This document shows, piece after piece, positions 37,410 through 46,704 of a stretch of DNA of 64,000 nucleotides. Each line of letters begins with the position of its first letter. The first letter of the stretch is position 1. Position numbers and translations under genes: made by a program. The stretch lies in assembly GCF_001307195.1 (NCBI RefSeq), contig NZ_CP012808.1:1488001-1552000 (forward strand), read 5' to 3'. Source of the DNA: Acinetobacter equi (GTDB lineage Bacteria; Pseudomonadota; Gammaproteobacteria; Pseudomonadales; Moraxellaceae). A model generated the notes under the pieces. The model was not told the DNA's origin and made no database searches. It worked only from the letters and a program-made list of their open reading frames with translations.

Positions 37410-38447
37410 ATGGAACAGCTTGCAACATTAGCAGATCTCCCGGAACGCTATTTGGAACATCTAGAACAAAGTAATTTAGTCCCATTATGGCCCAGTCTTC
37501 GTAATGTTTTACCCCCGATAAAACCAATTCCACATACACAAAGTTTAGTTTGGAAATATAGTGAAATTAAGCCTCTATTATTAGAAGCTGGGGAATTAAC
37601 ACCGATTGAAAAGGCTGAAAGACGTGTCCTAGTACTCGCAAATCCAGGACATGGTTTGGAAAATATGCGTGCAACTTCAGTAATTTATCTTGGAATGCAA
37701 TTGCTTCTTCCAAATGAGTGGGCACCTGCACATCGCCATACACCGAATGCAGTTCGTTTAATTGTTGAAGGTGAAAAAGCCTATACAACGGTTGAAGGCG
37801 TTAAATGCCCAATGGAACATGGTGATTTAATTTTAACACCATCGGGTTTATGGCATGAACATGGTCATGATGGTGATCAACCAGTGATTTGGTTAGATGT
37901 GCTTGATTTGCCATTGGTGTACTACATGGAAGCATCTTTTGTAGAAGGTGGCGAGTCACAGCCTGTAAAAACTGTAGAAAATAAAATGAGTTATAGCGCA
38001 GGTCTAGTACCAGTACAGCATCATATTCGCGCTGAACAAAATTATCCAATGCTTCGATATCCATGGAAAGATGCTAAACAATTACTCATCGATTTATCAG
38101 AAAAACAATCTGAAGGTCCAATTCAGGTGGCATATGTGAATCCTGAAACAGGTGAAGATTGTCAAAAAATTATTGGTTATTCAGTGCTTATGGTGAGATC
38201 AGGTGAAACAGTTCAGTTACAACCGCGCTCAGCAGCAATGGTATTTCATGTAATTGAAGGTGAAGCTGAAATTAAAATTGATGGAAAAATCTTTGGAATT
38301 GACCAAGCAGATACAGCTTGTGCACCTTGTTTTTCAAATATTGATTTAATCAATAAGTCTAATAGACCTTGCTTTATTTTTATAGCAGATGAAGCACCAA
38401 TTCAGAAAAAACTTGGTCTGTATTCGGTTCGTGCTCGCAGTGAATGA
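37410..38447 (+). CDS. mhbD: Gentisate 1,2-dioxygenase
   Basis: A 345-residue bicupin protein, the usual gentisate dioxygenase length. The first cupin carries the Fe(II) ligands in APAHRHTPNAVRLIVEG (His-x-His) and the His of SGLWHEHGHDG. The second cupin (about 245-330, MVFHVIEGEAEIKIDG) is degenerate. The region VWKYSEIKPLLLEAGELTPIEKAERRVLVLANPG is typical. It opens gentisate to maleylpyruvate. AGAGGTAAG gives a good ribosome-binding site. First gene of the gentisate operon; the next gene starts 22 nt after its stop. Confidence 0.93.
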   Translation: MEQLATLADLPERYLEHLEQSNLVPLWPSLRNVLPPIKPIPHTQSLVWKYSEIKPLLLEAGELTPIEKAERRVLVLANPGHGLENMRATSVIYLGMQLLLPNEWAPAHRHTPNAVRLIVEGEKAYTTVEGVKCPMEHGDLILTPSGLWHEHGHDGDQPVIWLDVLDLPLVYYMEASFVEGGESQPVKTVENKMSYSAGLVPVQHHIRAEQNYPMLRYPWKDAKQLLIDLSEKQSEGPIQVAYVNPETGEDCQKIIGYSVLMVRSGETVQLQPRSAAMVFHVIEGEAEIKIDGKIFGIDQADTACAPCFSNIDLINKSNRPCFIFIADEAPIQKKLGLYSVRARSE

Positions 38448-38469
38448 TCGTTTTTAAAGGATGAAGAAC

Positions 38470-39690
38470 ATGTCAAATCAAACGATGCCTATTTTAGTTG
38501 CTGGTGGCGGTATTGGTGGTTTTGCTGCAGCATTAGCTTTAGCAAAACGTGGTTTCAAAGTGCAAGTTTTTGAGCAAGCACCAGAAATTGGTGAAATTGG
38601 TGCGGGAATTCAATTAGGACCAAATGCATTTAATGCATTTGATGCTCTAGGGATTGGTGATCGTGCACGTGCACGTGCAGTTTATACCGATTATATGGTT
38701 ATGCATGATGCATTGGATGAGTATCAAGTTGGTCGTATTGAAACTAGTGAGGCTTTTATTAAACGATTTGGTAATCCATATGCGGTTATTCATCGTGCTG
38801 ATATCCATACGTCATTAGTTGAAGGTGCACAGGAAAGTGGTGATATTGAAATTATCACAGACTGTAAAATTGTTAATGTTGATCAAGATGAAAATAGTGT
38901 GACGATTACAGATCACAAAGGTAATGCATATATTGGTCAAGCATTAATTGGTGCAGATGGTGTGAAATCTATTGTCCGTGAAAAATATGTAGGTGATCCT
39001 GCATTAGTAACAGGTCATGTGGTATATCGTGCTGTTGTATCTAAAGAAGAATTTCCTGAAAACTTACAATGGAATGCTGCAAGTATTTGGGTCGGTCCGA
39101 ATTGTCATTTAGTACATTATCCATTGCGCGGCGGTGAAGAATATAACGTTGTTGTAACTTTCCATAGTCGTGAACAAGAAGAATGGGGTGTTAAAGATGG
39201 TTCTAAAGAAGAAGTTCTTTCTTACTTCCAAGGTATTTGCCCTAAAGCACGACAATTAATTGAATTACCAAAATCATGGCGTCGTTGGGCAACTGCTGAT
39301 CGTGAACCAATTGATCAATGGACGTATGGTCGTATTACATTATTAGGTGATGCTGCTCATCCAACAACTCAATACATGGCACAAGGTGCATGTATGGCAA
39401 TGGAAGATGCGGTTACATTAGGTGAAGCACTACGTATTACGAATAATAATATTGAGCAAGCATTTGATATTTATCAACGTGCACGTGTTGCTCGTACTGC
39501 ACGTATAGTTCTATCTTCACGTGAAATGGGTAAGATTTATCATGCTAAAGGCGTACAGCGGATGGTACGTAATGATTTATGGCGTGGTCGTCCTAGTGAA
39601 GGTTTCTATGAGGCAATGTCTTGGTTATATAACTGGAATGTTGATAACTGTTTAGATGCGGCGAAAAATTATACGGGGAATGCAGCATGA
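38470..39690 (+). CDS. mhbM: FAD-dependent 3-hydroxybenzoate 6-hydroxylase
   Basis: Two ATGs are possible. 38461 is too close to AAAGG, so 38470 (MSNQTMPILVAGGG) is preferred, giving 406 residues. FAD motif GGGIGG (12-17), then GEIGAGIQLGPNAFNAFDALG, the DG motif ALIGADGVKSIVREKY and the second FAD motif LLGDAAHPTTQYMAQGACMAMEDA. It is a class A flavin monooxygenase. Between gentisate dioxygenase and maleylpyruvate isomerase, 3-hydroxybenzoate to gentisate is the most likely reaction; salicylate 5-hydroxylation by such single-component enzymes is less likely. The stop overlaps the next gene (ATGA). Confidence 0.86.
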   Translation: MSNQTMPILVAGGGIGGFAAALALAKRGFKVQVFEQAPEIGEIGAGIQLGPNAFNAFDALGIGDRARARAVYTDYMVMHDALDEYQVGRIETSEAFIKRFGNPYAVIHRADIHTSLVEGAQESGDIEIITDCKIVNVDQDENSVTITDHKGNAYIGQALIGADGVKSIVREKYVGDPALVTGHVVYRAVVSKEEFPENLQWNAASIWVGPNCHLVHYPLRGGEEYNVVVTFHSREQEEWGVKDGSKEEVLSYFQGICPKARQLIELPKSWRRWATADREPIDQWTYGRITLLGDAAHPTTQYMAQGACMAMEDAVTLGEALRITNNNIEQAFDIYQRARVARTARIVLSSREMGKIYHAKGVQRMVRNDLWRGRPSEGFYEAMSWLYNWNVDNCLDAAKNYTGNAA

Positions 39691-40325
39691 AAATGTTTGG
39701 ATTTTTCCGTAGTGGAACATCGCACAGAACACGTATCATTTTAAATTTAAAGCAAATTAACTACGACTTTCAGCCAATTTCATTAATGAAAAATGAGCAT
39801 AAACTAGCGAGCTTTAAAGAACTTAATCCGCAAGGTTTTGTACCTGTACTTGAAGTAAATGATCAAAAACTTATTCAAAGCCCTGCAATTATTGAGTGGT
39901 TAGAAGAGCAGTACCCAATGCCTGCGTTGTTACCTCAAGAAGAGCCTGCAAGAGCAAAAGTACGTGCGATTGCAGCCTTGATTGGATGTGATATTCATCC
40001 AATCAATAACAAACGTATCCTTGAATATCTTCGTCATACATTAAAACTTGATGATCAACAAGTTGAAACATGGTGCCAGCATTGGATTAATGAAGGGTTC
40101 AATGCTTTAGAACAACTACTTGAACAAGATCAAGTACGTGGTGATTTTTGTGTAGGGGATGCACCAACAATTGCAGATGCATACCTAATTCCACAAGTTG
40201 ATTCATCAAAACGTTTTAATGTTGATATGACTAAATATCCTAATATTCAGCGTGTTTATGATGCATGTATGCAATTACCTGCATTTCAAGCAGCTGCGCC
40301 AAAAAATCAACCAGATGCTGTGTAA
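39687..40325 (+). CDS. mhbI: Maleylpyruvate isomerase (zeta-class GST fold)
   Basis: A 212-residue zeta-class glutathione-transferase-fold enzyme. The N-terminal thioredoxin domain has FFRSGTSHRTRIILNLKQI (the Ser region that binds glutathione), NPQGFVPVLEV and the cis-Pro loop, and LIQSPAIIEWLEEQYP. The helical domain follows, with GCDIHPINNKRILEYLR and FCVGDAPTIADAYLIPQV. It isomerises maleylpyruvate to fumarylpyruvate using glutathione. The start overlaps the hydroxylase stop by 4 bases, so it is translationally coupled. Confidence 0.92.
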   Translation: MKMFGFFRSGTSHRTRIILNLKQINYDFQPISLMKNEHKLASFKELNPQGFVPVLEVNDQKLIQSPAIIEWLEEQYPMPALLPQEEPARAKVRAIAALIGCDIHPINNKRILEYLRHTLKLDDQQVETWCQHWINEGFNALEQLLEQDQVRGDFCVGDAPTIADAYLIPQVDSSKRFNVDMTKYPNIQRVYDACMQLPAFQAAAPKNQPDAV

Positions 40326-40359
40326 TCCAGCTAAATATTGAAATAAACAAGGAATGAAC

Positions 40360-41064
40360 ATGAGTTTCGTATTTAATCCAATGCCGATTGTTGGTTTACC
40401 AGTAAAAGATACAGAAGCATTATTTCCAGTACGTCGTGTGTACTGTGTAGGTCGTAACTATGCTGCGCATGCACGTGAAATGGGCTTTGATCCAGATCGT
40501 GAACCACCATTTTTCTTTTGTAAGCCAAATGATTCTGAATCAATTGTGCCTGTACCTGAAAATGAGGCTGTAACAATTCCTTACCCAAGTTTAACGTCTA
40601 ACTATCATTATGAAATTGAGCTTGTTGTCGCAATTGGTAAAGACGGCAAAAATATTTCTGTAGAAGATGCAGTGAACTATATTTATGGTTACGCCGTTGG
40701 TTTAGATATGACTCGCCGTGATTTACAAATGGCTCAACGTGAAAAAGGTCGCCCATGGGAAGTTGGTAAGGCATTTGATTATTCAGCACCTATTGGGCTT
40801 ATTCACCCGATTTCACAAACTGGTGAATTAAACTCAGGTGATATTCACTTAACAGTTAATGGTGAGACTAAGCAACGTAGTGATGTAACTCACCTCATTT
40901 GGAATATTGCAGAAACAATTGCAAATCTTTCAACACTATTTGAGTTAAAGCAAGGTGATTTAATCTTTACAGGTACTCCGGAAGGTGTTGGTGCTGTAGT
41001 TCGTGGAGATGAAATGCGTGCTGAAGTAGCTGGTTTAACTGGTATAACAGTAAAAGTTGCTTAA
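40360..41064 (+). CDS. mhbH: Fumarylpyruvate hydrolase (FAH family)
   Basis: ATGs lie at 40354 and 40360; the second is better spaced after AAGGA and gives 234 residues. FAH fold: YCVGRNYAAHAREMG, PPFFFCKPNDS, the metal ligands in HYEIELVVAIG (E and E) and YGYAVGLDMTRRDLQ (D), and LIFTGTPEGVGAV. It splits fumarylpyruvate into fumarate and pyruvate, ending the gentisate route. A hairpin with T tail follows before the transporter gene. Confidence 0.93.
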   Translation: MSFVFNPMPIVGLPVKDTEALFPVRRVYCVGRNYAAHAREMGFDPDREPPFFFCKPNDSESIVPVPENEAVTIPYPSLTSNYHYEIELVVAIGKDGKNISVEDAVNYIYGYAVGLDMTRRDLQMAQREKGRPWEVGKAFDYSAPIGLIHPISQTGELNSGDIHLTVNGETKQRSDVTHLIWNIAETIANLSTLFELKQGDLIFTGTPEGVGAVVRGDEMRAEVAGLTGITVKVA

Positions 41065-41075
41065 GAACAAAGAAA

Positions 41076-41103
41076 AAATACTCTCATTTGAGAGTATTTT
41101 TTT
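41076..41103 (+). terminator. Intrinsic terminator inside the gentisate operon
   Basis: A 10-bp perfect stem AAATACTCTC/GAGAGTATTT with an ATTT loop and T tail (41076-41103), 12 bp after the hydrolase stop. The transporter gene lies 45 bp downstream without another obvious promoter, so partial read-through may set transporter level. Confidence 0.85.
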
Positions 41104-41148
41104 CGCAAAGGATGCAGGGTGCTTCAGGATGACAAAAGGAGAGATGCA

Positions 41149-42507
41149 ATGTCTCAAAATCAACAAGTAGATGTACAAAATTTCATAGATGAAAATCCGT
41201 TATCGGGTGCACAAAAACGTATAATTTGGTTATGTTTTTTAATTGTTGCAATTGATGGTTTTGATACAGCCGCTGTAGGTTTTATTGCTCCAGCATTAAA
41301 AGCTGAGTGGGCATTACAAGCAGCAGACTTAGCACCATTATTTGGTGCAGGTTTATTTGGTTTGATGGCTGGTGCACTAATTTTTGGTCCATTGTCAGAT
41401 AAATTTGGTCGTAAACCAATTTTAATCGGTTCGGTAATTTTATTTGGTTTAGCAAGTTTGGTGAGTGCATTTACGACTGATTTACAATCATTGGTGGTTT
41501 GGCGCTTTATTACTGGACTTGGTTTAGGTGGGGCAATGCCAAATGCCATTACTTTGACTTCCGAATATAGTCCTTCAAAGCGTCGTTCTAGCCTTGTGAC
41601 TTTAATGTTCTGTGGTTTTACTATTGGTTCAGCTTTAGGTGGTATTGCAGCGGCTCAGTTATTACCTCATATCAGTTGGCATGGAATTTTATTGCTTGGT
41701 GGTATTATGCCATTATTGACAGTGCCATTTTTGATTTGGTTATTGCCTGAATCACTCAGATTTATGGTATTTAAAAATTACGCACAGCATAAAATTGATA
41801 AAGTTTTAAAAAGCATTGCTCCTCATTTAACACAGTTACCAAAATTATTACCAAGTACAAGTGAAGCTAAAAATAAAGTGAGTATTAAGGCACTATTTAG
41901 TCGTCAATTTGCTTTAGGCACAATTCTAATTTGGTGCACATTTTTTATGAGCTTATTAATCATTTATATGATTTCGAGCTGGATGCCGACACTCTTGACG
42001 AATGAAGGTTTCAACTTAGTGAATGCTTCATGGTTGACTTCAATTTTCCAAATTGGTGGTACGATTGGTGCAATCATTATTGGTTTGTGTATGGATAAAA
42101 TTGAGCCTGTAAAAGTACTCAGTTTTGTTTACGTATTGGGCGGTTTATTTCTTATTTGTTTAGGTTTGGGAATTGAACAATCCAATATGCTGTTACTGAT
42201 GCTTGCAATGTTTGGTGTTGGTGTTGGTATTAGTGGTTCACAAGTAGGTGTAAATGCATTTACTTCAGGCTTTTATCCAACATATTGTCGAGCAACTGGA
42301 GTAAGCTGGGCAAATGCAGTAGGACGTTCAGGTTCTGTGATTGGCTCTGTCATTGGTGGTTGGTTAATGTCATTAAATCTATCTAGTTTTGAAATTATGT
42401 CGATTTTAGCAATACCAGCATTCTTTGCAGCATTTTCATTATTTATGATTAAACGATTAAAAACAGAATCTCAGCCTTTTATTCAACCTATTATTATTAA
42501 AGATTAA
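41149..42507 (+). CDS. mhbT: AAHS-family MFS aromatic acid:H+ symporter (3-hydroxybenzoate/gentisate uptake)
   Basis: The ATG at 41149 has an AAAGGAGAG site; the earlier frame start at 41119 has none. It encodes 452 residues with 12 predicted membrane segments. AAHS hallmarks are the TM1 DGFDTAAVGFIAPAL (the D-G-F-D motif) and the loop 2-3 motif GPLSDKFGRKPIL, with ESLRF after TM6 and GVGVGISGSQVG in TM10. It probably imports 3-hydroxybenzoate or gentisate, based on operon context. A terminator follows. Confidence 0.88.
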   Translation: MSQNQQVDVQNFIDENPLSGAQKRIIWLCFLIVAIDGFDTAAVGFIAPALKAEWALQAADLAPLFGAGLFGLMAGALIFGPLSDKFGRKPILIGSVILFGLASLVSAFTTDLQSLVVWRFITGLGLGGAMPNAITLTSEYSPSKRRSSLVTLMFCGFTIGSALGGIAAAQLLPHISWHGILLLGGIMPLLTVPFLIWLLPESLRFMVFKNYAQHKIDKVLKSIAPHLTQLPKLLPSTSEAKNKVSIKALFSRQFALGTILIWCTFFMSLLIIYMISSWMPTLLTNEGFNLVNASWLTSIFQIGGTIGAIIIGLCMDKIEPVKVLSFVYVLGGLFLICLGLGIEQSNMLLLMLAMFGVGVGISGSQVGVNAFTSGFYPTYCRATGVSWANAVGRSGSVIGSVIGGWLMSLNLSSFEIMSILAIPAFFAAFSLFMIKRLKTESQPFIQPIIIKD

Positions 42508-42540
42508 GTATAAGAATATTGATGGAAAATCTTTGATCAG

Positions 42541-42575
42541 CAACCTATAAGAATTCTCTTGTAGGTTGTTATTTA
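42541..42575 (+). terminator. Intrinsic terminator of the gentisate operon
   Basis: CAACCTATAAGA/TCTTGTAGGTTG (42541-42552 and 42557-42568, one G-U pair) with an ATTC loop and a TTATTTATTT tail. Confidence 0.82.
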
Positions 42576-42664
42576 TTTAAGAGTTTTTAATTTTAAAAAG
42601 ATAGTTTTACTAATTTTGTTGTGAATAATATAAAAGTGTTGATGTAGTACTACTTAAGTTTCGA

Positions 42665-42699
42665 TTTTTATTTAAAGATCCGCTCTTAAAGAGCGGATC
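42665..42699 (-). terminator. Intrinsic terminator, minus strand
   Basis: GATCCGCTC/GAGCGGATC (42677-42685 and 42691-42699), 12 nt after the stop of the minus-strand transporter, with a T-rich tail TTTAAATAAAAA on that strand. Confidence 0.75.
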
Positions 42700-42710
42700 A
42701 AATTTTTGAT

Positions 42711-44063
42711 TTAAACCATTTTTTCAATTGAATTTGGATAGCTGACTTTTATTGTATTTCTGTTTTGTATCTTAGAAATAGCGAGTACAGTAATAATTGC
42801 AAGTATGAAAGCACCACCATAGTATCCATATAGCGTGAGTGAAGAGATTCCACTATCTAAAAAAGCACCTGCAACAAGTGGGGATAAAATTCCACCAATA
42901 CGACCAAAACCAATAGCATAACCTACGCCAGTTGCACGTACATCTGCCTCATAAATTGATGGAGACATGGCATATAAGCCTGCGACACAGCCATTTGCCA
43001 TCATGCCTAAAAGTACAGATAAAATGAAAGCAATAGTTAATGATGCTGTGCTACCAACAAATAACCAAATTAATACCGCAGTAAGTGCAAGAAATGCTGC
43101 TTGTACATAAAAAATACGAACACGAGAACTAATGAATCCTAATAATGCCGCTCCAAACATACCGCCTGCACTAATTAATACACCAGCTGTAACTCCCTGT
43201 TCTGTTGTCATTCCATTCGCTGATAAAATTTTTGGCGTCCAGCTCATGACGAAATAGAAACCAAACATGACAAAAAAGAAGCTTAGCCAAATACAAATTG
43301 TTTGAAATGCTAAACGTGGGCTGAATAGGCGAGAAATTCCACTTTTTTTCAACTCGGCAGTTTGTGAAATAATGGGTAATTGCGTTAATCGAGTAATATT
43401 GATTTTTTGTGTTAAGACATTAATTCTATTTAATGCATTTTTAGGTTGTTTAGCGAGTAAGTAATCTAATGATTCTGGTAACCAAACATAAGAAATAATA
43501 AACATGAATAGGGTAGTTAAGCCACCAGTCAGAAATACAGAGCGCCAACCAAAACTACTAATCAATGCAATGGCAATAATACCACCAACAGTTGCACCAA
43601 TTGCATAGCCAGTACACTGAAGACTTACAGCCAAACTTCTCCAACGTGAAGATGCATATTCACTCGCAATTACATTGCTGCTTGCTAAAATGCCACCAAT
43701 TCCAATGCCAGTAATAAAGCGCATTAAGCCCAGTTGCATGGCTGTTTGAGCAAAAGATGCAGCAACCATACTAAGTCCAGAAATCAGTAGGCATAGCAAA
43801 ATTAATGGGCGACGTCCTATTTTATCTGCCCAAGGTGCTAAAAATAATGAGCCTGCACCCATGCCAAATAAGCCAGCACTGAGTAGGGCGCCTAATTCTG
43901 CCCCTGATAATCCCCACTCATTAGATACAGATGCGGCTGTAAAAGCCATAACGAGTACATCAAAGCCGTCAATGACATTAAGCAAAATACAGATAAAAAT
44001 AACAAACCACTGAAAACCATTCATGTTTTTGTTATTCATTTCCTCACGCGGGTTCTGAACCAT
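42711..44063 (-). CDS. AAHS-family MFS aromatic acid transporter (4-hydroxybenzoate/protocatechuate candidate)
   Basis: A 450-residue 12-TM symporter. TM1 carries VIDGFDVLVMAFTA (D-G-F-D motif), loop 2-3 APWADKIGRRPLI, and loop 8-9 and TM10-11 GYAIGFGRIGGILSPLVAG. An alternative ATG lies at residue 9. It is upstream-adjacent to pobR and on the same strand. pcaK, the protocatechuate/4-hydroxybenzoate carrier usually inside the pca operon, is absent from its normal place, so this protein may fill that role. The substrate is an inference; benzoate or muconate are alternatives. Confidence 0.82.
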   Translation of the reverse strand: MVQNPREEMNNKNMNGFQWFVIFICILLNVIDGFDVLVMAFTAASVSNEWGLSGAELGALLSAGLFGMGAGSLFLAPWADKIGRRPLILLCLLISGLSMVAASFAQTAMQLGLMRFITGIGIGGILASSNVIASEYASSRWRSLAVSLQCTGYAIGATVGGIIAIALISSFGWRSVFLTGGLTTLFMFIISYVWLPESLDYLLAKQPKNALNRINVLTQKINITRLTQLPIISQTAELKKSGISRLFSPRLAFQTICIWLSFFFVMFGFYFVMSWTPKILSANGMTTEQGVTAGVLISAGGMFGAALLGFISSRVRIFYVQAAFLALTAVLIWLFVGSTASLTIAFILSVLLGMMANGCVAGLYAMSPSIYEADVRATGVGYAIGFGRIGGILSPLVAGAFLDSGISSLTLYGYYGGAFILAIITVLAISKIQNRNTIKVSYPNSIEKMV

Positions 44064-44450
44064 TTACTTTCTCCATGGAAATCGATACGTTCTGGCTTAG
44101 AAAACTGTATGAAAATAAATCATTTATTTAGCAGCGAAAAAATCTAAGTAGAAAGCATCATCCTAGTAATATTTAAGGTTTTATTTTCAGTCTAAGAACC
44201 CGTCCATGTTCCATTATTGATGTATTCATCAACCTGACTGTTTTGATGAATTTATCATCATTGGATCCAAATTCAAGTATGTTTTTACTGTAATATGCTA
44301 GTTTTATAGAAATATAGTGACTTTTAAAGTTATAAAATATTGAAAATTATATTAATTTAGTCGGAATAAAAAATTATACTGAACCGTCAATATTTCAATT
44401 GCATAAAAGAAATAGGAAGTTTTTTAGATGAAATTAGATAATTTCATTTG
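44064..44450. other. Intergenic region with clustered TTGATGA-type half sites
   Basis: There is no gene. Four related half sites lie in about 45 bp: TTGATG (44217-44222) facing CATCAA (44227-44232), then TGATGA (44244-44249) facing TCATCA (44255-44260). They sit about 150-200 bp upstream of the minus-strand transporter start and could be its operator. The rest is AT-rich and featureless. Confidence 0.5.
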
Positions 44451-45260
44451 TCATAGCAGTGCACGTAAATCATGTGCAGTTTGTTTTAGGAGTGGTAAAA
44501 TATTTTGAATAAGATAAGAAGATTGAATTCTGTTACTTGGACCAATACAGTTTAAGGCAGCTACCGTATCACCTTGCATATTTAATATTGGAACAGCCAT
44601 CGCAATAACTCCAAGTTCATGTTCTTCTGTTGAAATACAGTAATCATGTTGATTAATTTCAGCTAATGTTTGTAACAAAATTTGAGCATCTGTAATTGTG
44701 TACGGTGTTAGACGTTTGAGCTGATATTTATCTAACCATTGTTGCTGATCTTTTTCATTTAAACGAGATAATAAGATTTTTCCTGTCGATGTTGCATACG
44801 CTGGAAGGCGATTACCTAAATGCACACCTAAAGGGCTAATTTTTGCACTGTTATTTTGTAGTGCTATGCTTTTAGCAACAGGAACGACTTCATGTTCATC
44901 TAAAACAACGACAGAAAAACTGAGAGTAGTTTTTATGCTAAGAAAATTTAGCATAGGTTGAGATACCTTTGGTAAATATGCCGAACTTAGATAAGCGCTT
45001 GAAAAGCGTAGCACTTTGTAAGTAAGCCAGTAGAAATGTTCATCAGTGTCTAAATATCCAAGAAATTTGAGTGTGCGTACATAACGTCTAGCAGCACTAC
45101 GACTTAGCCCTGTACGTTCTGCAATTTGTGTCACATTTAGCTTTTGACGTTCCATGCCAAAGCATTCCAGTAGACTGAGTCCTTTTGCAAGCCCAGCAAT
45201 GTAATCATCGTATTGTATAGTTTCACTATTTTTATCATTAGAAATCAAATTATTACGCAC
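44451..45260 (-). CDS. pobR: IclR-family activator PobR
   Basis: A GTG start at 45260 follows AAGGAT and gives 269 residues, near the 271 of ADP1 PobR. The N-terminal winged helix (about 25-85) includes LNVTQIAERTGLSRSAARRYVRTLKFLGYLD. The IclR effector domain follows (about 100-265), with LGNRLPAYATSTGKILLS and CISTEEHELGVIAMAVPI. In ADP1, PobR activates pobA in response to 4-hydroxybenzoate. It diverges from pobA here in the same way and is closely similar to PcaU at 46701. Confidence 0.92.
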   Translation of the reverse strand: MRNNLISNDKNSETIQYDDYIAGLAKGLSLLECFGMERQKLNVTQIAERTGLSRSAARRYVRTLKFLGYLDTDEHFYWLTYKVLRFSSAYLSSAYLPKVSQPMLNFLSIKTTLSFSVVVLDEHEVVPVAKSIALQNNSAKISPLGVHLGNRLPAYATSTGKILLSRLNEKDQQQWLDKYQLKRLTPYTITDAQILLQTLAEINQHDYCISTEEHELGVIAMAVPILNMQGDTVAALNCIGPSNRIQSSYLIQNILPLLKQTAHDLRALL

Positions 45261-45296
45261 TTTGAAAAATCCTTCTTAACTTTTGTGCTTTTATAT

Positions 45297-45337
45297 CTTG
45301 TCCGATCATCGGTCAAAAGTCATCTATTTCGGTCGGG
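45297..45337. promoter_or_regulatory. PobR operator (three half sites)
   Basis: The dyad ATCGGACAA (minus strand, 45298-45306) and ATCGGTCAAA (plus, 45308-45317) is centred at C45307. A third copy TTCGGTCGGG (45328-45337) lies exactly 20 bp after the second. The spacing equals that of the PcaU operator. It lies between the divergent pobR and pobA genes. Confidence 0.75.
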
Positions 45338-45402
45338 ATTAGGGCTAAAGTCTAGTCTATATTTAAAAAATTACTTAGTTTTAAAAAAGAATCTTTATTT
45401 GA

Positions 45403-46608
<1,206 letters not shown>

Positions 46609-46640
46609 TATTTGTAATTTAAGTTTCATCCATTTGTTAT

Positions 46641-46678
46641 AAAAACACATCGAGGTCTTAAGATTTCGATGTGTTTTT
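46641..46678. terminator. Bidirectional terminator between pobA and pcaU
   Basis: A 13-bp perfect stem AAAAACACATCGA/TCGATGTGTTTTT (46641-46653 and 46666-46678), usable in both directions. Confidence 0.88.
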
Positions 46679-46680
46679 TA

Positions 46681-46704
46681 TTGAGTCAGAATATTCTGAC
46701 TCAA
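46681..46704. repeat. Perfect 24-bp palindrome at the pcaU stop
   Basis: TTGAGTCAGAAT is immediately followed by ATTCTGACTCAA with no spacer (46681-46692 and 46693-46704). The pcaU stop codon (46701-46703 on the minus strand) lies inside it. It is adjacent to the bidirectional terminator, so the region carries two back-to-back dyads. Confidence 0.8.

Noticed and set aside
38470-39690. Salicylate 1-hydroxylase as the identity of the flavin monooxygenase
   Set aside because: Its place inside a complete gentisate operon, with no catechol pathway genes in the window, favours 3-hydroxybenzoate 6-hydroxylase.
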